This document shows positions 6,787 through 10,300 of a stretch of DNA of 10,300 nucleotides, piece by piece. Position 1 is the first letter of the stretch, and the number at the start of each line of letters is the position of its first letter. The DNA comes from Sediminibacterium sp. (lineage in GTDB: Bacteria; Bacteroidota; Bacteroidia; Chitinophagales; Chitinophagaceae). Both the position numbers and the translations under genes were made by a program. The stretch covers positions 1 to 10,300 of the forward strand of contig JALRFB010000018.1 of assembly GCA_023256555.1 (NCBI GenBank), read 5' to 3'. The notes beneath the pieces were generated by a model that was not told the DNA's origin, did no database searches, and saw nothing but the letters and a program-made list of their open reading frames with translations.

Positions 6787-8079
6787 TTATTTATTTTTAT
6801 TAATTAAATCTACTCTTATTTTTACTGCTTGGGCATGTGCTTCTAAACTTTCTGCCTTCGCCATATCAATAACCGTTTGTGCGATATTGGTCAAACCCCT
6901 TTCGGTTAATTGCTGAAAAGTAATTTTCTTTACAAAGCTATCTACACTCACTCCACTATAGGCTTTTGCATATCCATTAGTAGGTAAAGTATGATTAGTA
7001 CCACTTGCATAATCTCCAACCGATTCTGGAGAATAATTACCAATAAATACAGATCCTGCGTTCCAGATTTTTTCTGCCACTGCTTCTGCGTTTTGTATGG
7101 ATAAAATTAAATGTTCTGGGGCATATTCATTGATTAATTCTATAGCAAGGAATGCTTCTTGTATAACAATTGCCTTAGAATTCGCTAAAGCTTGTGCTGC
7201 AAATTCTTTTCTTGGTAAAAGACTTAACTGAATAGCCAATGCCTCATCTATTTTTGAAACAATTTGTTCATTAGTTGCCACTAATAAAACTTGGCTATCT
7301 GCACCATGTTCCGCTTGAGACAATAAATCAGCAGCCACAAATTCTGGTATAGCAGTTTCATCTGCCCAAACACAAACCTCACTTGGGCCAGCCGGCATAT
7401 CTATTGCAGTACCAAATTGTTGTACCAATTGTTTTGCAGCAGTGACATATTGATTTCCAGGACCAAATATCTTGTAAACCTTAGGCACTCTTGCTGTCCC
7501 AAATGCCATCGCACCAATAGCTTGAACACCACCAATAGTATAGACATTTTTGATGCCAATCAATTGAGCTGCATAGGCAATGGCAGGATGTATAGAGCCA
7601 TCTTTATTTGGAGGGGTACATAAAACAATTTCTTTACAACCTGCTATTATTGCAGGTATTCCCAACATTAACACAGTAGAAAATAGTGGCGCAGTGCCGC
7701 CTGGTATATAAATACCTACTTTTTCTATTCCAACAGATTTTCTCCAACACCATACCCCAGGCATGGTCTCCATCTTTTCTACTTTTTGTAATTGAGTCTG
7801 ATGAAATTTTTCAATATTTACTTTAGCAACTTCAATGGCTTTTTTTACATTAGTATCCAATGAGCTAGCAAACTGATTAATTTGTTCTGCAGATAACTTA
7901 CAATCCACCACATTTACTTGGTCAAAGGCCAGTGTATATTCTTTAATAGCTTCATCACCTCTTGTTTTTACTGCATCCAATACTTCTTGCACTTTAGGCA
8001 ATAAATTATTGGCGTCAAAACTAGGCCTTTGTAAAAGTTCAGGCCACTCATTTTTATTTGGATTAATAACAAGTTTCAT
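6787..8079 (-). CDS. hisD: Histidinol dehydrogenase
   Basis: HisD is a zinc enzyme that carries out the last two NAD-dependent oxidations from histidinol to histidine. The 430-residue protein is full length. By alignment with the E. coli enzyme, the zinc ligands are Gln255 and His258 (LLSQAEHGADSQ), Asp356 (SVGDYASGTNH) and His415; the catalytic pair is Glu322-His323 in YAPEHLIL. Other signatures are VGIYIPGGTAP at 121-131, FGPGNQYVTAAK at 205-216 and MPAGPSEV at 228-235. Its ATG lies 1 bp after the hisG stop, indicating tight translational linkage. No key residue is missing. Confidence 0.97.
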   Translation of the reverse strand: MKLVINPNKNEWPELLQRPSFDANNLLPKVQEVLDAVKTRGDEAIKEYTLAFDQVNVVDCKLSAEQINQFASSLDTNVKKAIEVAKVNIEKFHQTQLQKVEKMETMPGVWCWRKSVGIEKVGIYIPGGTAPLFSTVLMLGIPAIIAGCKEIVLCTPPNKDGSIHPAIAYAAQLIGIKNVYTIGGVQAIGAMAFGTARVPKVYKIFGPGNQYVTAAKQLVQQFGTAIDMPAGPSEVCVWADETAIPEFVAADLLSQAEHGADSQVLLVATNEQIVSKIDEALAIQLSLLPRKEFAAQALANSKAIVIQEAFLAIELINEYAPEHLILSIQNAEAVAEKIWNAGSVFIGNYSPESVGDYASGTNHTLPTNGYAKAYSGVSVDSFVKKITFQQLTERGLTNIAQTVIDMAKAESLEAHAQAVKIRVDLINKNK

Positions 8080-8080
8080 T

Positions 8081-8935
8081 TTATAAAATCATTTTTTCGA
8101 TTGGAACCACTAAAATCCCCTCTGCGCCAGCACCTTTCAATTGTTCAATAATATCCCAGAAATCACTTTCCGCAATTACACTATGCACACTACTCCATCC
8201 TGGAGAAGCCAAAGGCAAAACAGTAGGGCTTTTCATGCCTGGAAGTAATGAAATAATCTTTTCTAATTGATCATTTGGCGCATTTAATAAAACGTATTTA
8301 TTCTTTTTGGCTTTTTTTACAGATTCTATTCTGAATAACAAACGCTCTAAAATTGATTGTGCTTCTGTGCCAAAATCTTTTCGCTTAATTAGTACTGCTT
8401 GTGATGCTAAAATGGTTTCTGCTTCTTTTAATCCATTCATAAATAAAGTAGATCCGCTACTCACTAAATCACAAACCACATCTGCCAATCCAATACCAGG
8501 AGCTATCTCAACACTTCCACTAATTTCATGTATTTCTGCCTTCACTTTATTTTTATTCAAATACTCCTGCACTAATACCGGATAGCTCGTGGCAATTCTT
8601 TTACCTGCTAAAAATTGTGGGCCAGAAAAATTTTCTTCTTTTCGAACAGCAAAACTTAACCTGCATTTGCCAAAACCTAATGCATAAGCCACATCTACTT
8701 TCTTATTTTTCTCATACACCACATTTTCACCAACAAATCCGATATCTGCTACACCATCTTCTACATATTGGGGAATATCGTCGTCTCTAAGAAAGAATAA
8801 TTCGATAGGAAAATTTGCAGCCTCTGCCTTTAATTTATTGACACCATTGCTTATATCAATGCCACACTCTTTTAATAGTTTCATAGAGTCGTCGTGCAAT
8901 CTCCCTGATTTTTGAATGGCCAATTTTAATTTCAT
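8081..8935 (-). CDS. hisG: ATP phosphoribosyltransferase, long form
   Basis: HisG couples ATP with PRPP, the first committed step of histidine synthesis. At 284 residues it is the long (HisG-L) form, with a C-terminal ACT-like regulatory domain (about 210-284, including LLPGMKSPTVLPLASPGWSSVHSVI) through which histidine inhibits the known enzymes. The catalytic part shows MKLKLAIQKSGRL at the N-terminus, DIGFVGENVVYE at 64-75 and the PRPP-binding stretch EISGSVEIAPGIGLADVVCD at 137-156, followed by LVSSGSTL. The long form does not need HisZ. It is the first structural gene of the operon; its ATG lies 12 nt after the T-rich tail of the his attenuator hairpin. Control is therefore likely dual: attenuation of transcription and feedback inhibition by histidine. 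Confidence 0.97.
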   Translation of the reverse strand: MKLKLAIQKSGRLHDDSMKLLKECGIDISNGVNKLKAEAANFPIELFFLRDDDIPQYVEDGVADIGFVGENVVYEKNKKVDVAYALGFGKCRLSFAVRKEENFSGPQFLAGKRIATSYPVLVQEYLNKNKVKAEIHEISGSVEIAPGIGLADVVCDLVSSGSTLFMNGLKEAETILASQAVLIKRKDFGTEAQSILERLLFRIESVKKAKKNKYVLLNAPNDQLEKIISLLPGMKSPTVLPLASPGWSSVHSVIAESDFWDIIEQLKGAGAEGILVVPIEKMIL

Positions 8936-8947
8936 TTTGGTTATTTT

Positions 8948-8984
8948 AAAAATTAAAAGGGCTTACTATGTTAGTAAGCCCTTT
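8948..8984 (-). terminator. his attenuator terminator hairpin
   Basis: On the minus strand a perfect 13-bp stem (arms 8984-8972 and 8968-8956; AAAGGGCTTACTA with its complement) closes an ACA triloop. The tail is T-rich but interrupted (T AA TTTTT, 8955-8948). It lies between the His-rich leader peptide and hisG, so it is read as an attenuator rather than the end of an upstream gene. Its 5' arm can alternatively pair with 9024-9017. The broken T tract suggests termination may be less complete than at the trp hairpin. Confidence 0.92.
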
Positions 8985-9024
8985 GGTTGAATATAGTAAT
9001 TACATACCTACACCCCAGCTTACC
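8973..9024 (-). promoter_or_regulatory. his antiterminator (alternative pairing, regions 2:3)
   Basis: Minus-strand segment 9024-9017 (GGTAAGCT) can pair over 8 bp, with G-U wobbles at each end, with 8980-8973 (GGCTTACT), part of the terminator's 5' arm. The segment overlaps the leader stop codon (9022-9020) and begins 13 nt after the last His codon. A ribosome stalled at His codons leaves it free, while one reaching the stop hides it. A small competing hairpin (9033-9029 TATCC with 9025-9021 GGGTA) could act as the 1:2 pairing. This was found by eye without energy calculation. Confidence 0.8.
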
Positions 9025-9070
9025 CCTTGGATAGCAAATGATGGTGATGGATATGTTTGTTTAATGTCAT
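9020..9070 (-). CDS. hisL: his operon leader peptide with five His codons
   Basis: A 16-codon frame from ATG 9070 to TAA 9022-9020 encodes MTLNKHIHHHHLLSKG. His codons occur at positions 6 and 8-11 (9055-9053 and 9049-9038). Such density directly before a terminator hairpin and hisG marks a ribosome-stalling leader peptide, the counterpart of enterobacterial HisL, though that one carries seven consecutive His codons. Translation would sense the level of charged tRNA-His. A TAAATTTG promoter box ends only 4 nt upstream of the ATG, so the transcript may begin at or close to the start codon. The frame is too short for routine gene prediction. Confidence 0.92.
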   Translation of the reverse strand: MTLNKHIHHHHLLSKG

Positions 9071-9074
9071 GCTG

Positions 9075-9109
9075 CAAATTTACACTGGTTTTATAAAATA
9101 AGCAACAAA
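9075..9109 (-). promoter_or_regulatory. Candidate Bacteroidetes-type promoter of the his operon
   Basis: The minus strand has TAAATTTG at 9082-9075, a full match to TAnnTTTG and identical to the box before trpL. Upstream are TTG at 9105-9103 (20-nt spacer) and TTTG at 9109-9106 (23-nt spacer); the first spacing is closer to the usual one. The box ends 4 nt before the hisL ATG. This places transcription start at about the A of the ATG if the usual box-to-start distance applies. Confidence 0.7.
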
Positions 9110-9176
9110 AAACAAGGTTTTTGCTTAAATTGGCAGTCATTATAGTAAAACGAACAATCATTAACCCCTTATAATT

Positions 9177-10034
9177 ATGCGATTGCTACCATTTACCCTA
9201 GTTATTGGAATATTGTCTTTGAGTTTTTGTGCTCAAAAAGAAGCACCTACACCAACCCCACCTGTAGTTACCACCCCCACTACACCGACCACACCTCCAA
9301 CTACCACAACTGATACTACTAAGAAATTAGTTTGGTCAGATGAATTTGGAACAGATGGTGCTCCAGATGCAAATAAATGGGCATATGATATTGGCACTGG
9401 CACCAATGGCTGGGGTAATAATGAAGCAGAATATTATACCAGTGATTTAACCAATGCAAGAGTAGAAAATGGAAAATTGGTCATTGAAGCAAGAAAAGAA
9501 AATAAAGGTGGCAAATTTTACACTTCCGCTAGAATGTTAACGCAAGGTAAAGCAACATGGACTTATGGAAGAATTGAAGTAAGAGCAAAAATTCCTAAGG
9601 GTGTGGGTACTTGGCCTGCCATTTGGATGTTAGGAGATAATATTAAAACTGTTGGTTGGCCTGCTTGCGGAGAAATAGATATAATGGAGCATGTTGGCAA
9701 AGATTTAGATAAAATGTTTTGGTCTGCACATTCTAAAAAACTGAACTGGACATTGGGTACTCAACAAACATATACCACCTATATCAATGGTATAACCAAT
9801 GATTTTCATGTATTTAAATTAGACTGGACTAAAGAAAGTTTAAAATATTATGTAGATGATGTTTTATACTACACGGCAGTGAATGATGGAAGAGGCACAG
9901 ATTATTATCCATTTGTGGATCCGCAATTCTTAATTTTGAACTTAGCTATTGGTGGCAATTTAGCAGGTAATACAATTGATGATACTATCTTTCCCGTAAG
10001 AATGGAAGTGGATTATGTTAGAATATATCAATAA
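9177..10034 (+). CDS. Secreted glycoside hydrolase family 16 beta-glucanase (laminarinase-like)
   Basis: The 285-residue protein has a signal sequence (1-17), a Cys18 within LSFCAQ, a Pro/Thr-rich linker (about 23-48) and a GH16 catalytic domain to the C-terminus. The active-site signature is GEIDIMEHVG at 165-174: Glu166 as nucleophile, Asp168 and Glu171 as acid/base. This is the laminarinase-type E-x-D-x-x-E form with the extra residue. Other family stretches are LVWSDEFGTDGAPDANKW (51-68), GWGNNEAEYYT (78-88), YGRIEVRAKIPKGVGTWPAIWML (130-152) and MEVDYVRIYQ at the end. It probably cleaves beta-1,3- or mixed beta-1,3/1,4-glucans at the cell surface. Phe before Cys18 is unusual for a lipoprotein box, so anchoring is uncertain. 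It is transcribed away from hisL; I found no convincing TAnnTTTG box in 9083-9176. Confidence 0.92.
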   Translation: MRLLPFTLVIGILSLSFCAQKEAPTPTPPVVTTPTTPTTPPTTTTDTTKKLVWSDEFGTDGAPDANKWAYDIGTGTNGWGNNEAEYYTSDLTNARVENGKLVIEARKENKGGKFYTSARMLTQGKATWTYGRIEVRAKIPKGVGTWPAIWMLGDNIKTVGWPACGEIDIMEHVGKDLDKMFWSAHSKKLNWTLGTQQTYTTYINGITNDFHVFKLDWTKESLKYYVDDVLYYTAVNDGRGTDYYPFVDPQFLILNLAIGGNLAGNTIDDTIFPVRMEVDYVRIYQ

Positions 10035-10048
10035 TAGAAGAACATAAA

Positions 10049-10300
10049 ATGAATAAAAAATTTCTTTTTTTCTTATTGGTTTTAGTATCAAAACAATTAT
10101 TATCACAAGATGCCAATTTATTAATTGGAACTTATACTCTAAAAGGAAGCAAGGGAATTTATGTGTATCATTTTGACACCGCTACTGGGAAAGCCACTGA
10201 ATTAAGTCATACCAATATGATTTCTAATCCTTCTTTTCTAACTATTACAAAAGACAAACAAAATGTCTACGCTGTTAATGAAGATATGGAAGGGGGTGTA
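10049..10300 (+). CDS. Lactonase-family beta-propeller protein (N-terminal part, runs off right edge)
   Basis: The frame starts at ATG 10049 and is open for 84 codons to the window edge. It has a signal peptide (MNKKFLFFLLVLVSKQLLSQ, 1-20) followed by LLIGTYTLKGSKGIYVYHFDTATGK (24-48) and NPSFLTITKDKQNVYAVNE (60-78). This pattern matches the start of the seven-bladed 6-phosphogluconolactonase/carboxymuconate-cyclase-like family (lactonase, PF10282). The start lies 14 bp after the GH16 stop, so the two are probably cotranscribed. The signal peptide implies an exported protein, unlike cytosolic Pgl, so a role on extracellular sugar lactones is possible but unproven. Only about a quarter of a typical family member is visible. 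Confidence 0.82.
   Translation, partial: MNKKFLFFLLVLVSKQLLSQDANLLIGTYTLKGSKGIYVYHFDTATGKATELSHTNMISNPSFLTITKDKQNVYAVNEDMEGGV

Noticed and set aside
8307..8585. Plus-strand open frame inside hisG (and a similar one at 7417-7623 inside hisD)
   Set aside because: Shadows of conserved his genes in the opposite frame, with no promoter, start context or family resemblance.
9083..9176. Promoter for the GH16 gene
   Set aside because: A TTTTTG near 9120 and AT-rich stretches such as TATAAAAT and TTATAATT are present, but none matches the TAnnTTTG box at proper spacing, so I do not call a promoter.

Overview
The window looks like chromosomal DNA from an AT-rich member of the Bacteroidetes, possibly Chitinophagaceae. 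The reasons are the fused histidinol-phosphatase/IGP dehydratase (HisB), TAnnTTTG-type promoter boxes, little sign of Shine-Dalgarno sequences, and envelope proteins typical of that phylum. The genus is not determined. Most of the window (1-9070) is read on the minus strand and carries two amino-acid biosynthesis operons in tandem; the right end carries a divergent pair of carbohydrate-related genes.

Right to left on the minus strand: a histidine leader region (about 9105-8948) is followed by hisG, hisD, hisC, then a secreted sorbosone/glucose-dehydrogenase-like beta-propeller gene and a small c-type cytochrome gene, then bifunctional hisB. A weak terminator (2851-2872) ends this unit. Next comes a tryptophan leader region (about 2853-2693), then trpE, trpG and trpD, which runs off the left edge. 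hisH, hisA, hisF and hisI(E) are absent from the window.

The most interesting signal is in the two leader regions, which are too short for ordinary gene calling. Each encodes a tiny peptide loaded with the regulated amino acid: 18 residues with three consecutive Trp codons before trpE, and 16 residues with five His codons before hisG. Each is followed by a perfect 13-bp hairpin with a T-rich tail just before the first structural gene, and each has an 8-bp segment at the end of the peptide gene that can pair with the 5' arm of that hairpin. These are classical ribosome-mediated attenuators. In both, the spacing from the last control codon to the antiterminator segment is almost the same (12 and 13 nt). 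In both, an identical TAAATTTG promoter box ends only 4-7 nt before the leader ATG, so the leader mRNAs may be leaderless or nearly so.

On the plus strand (9177-10300) lie a secreted glycoside hydrolase family 16 enzyme and, 14 bp later, the start of a lactonase-like beta-propeller protein. They diverge from the his operon and probably belong to extracellular polysaccharide or sugar use. I saw no tRNA, rRNA, CRISPR array, insertion sequence or attachment site.
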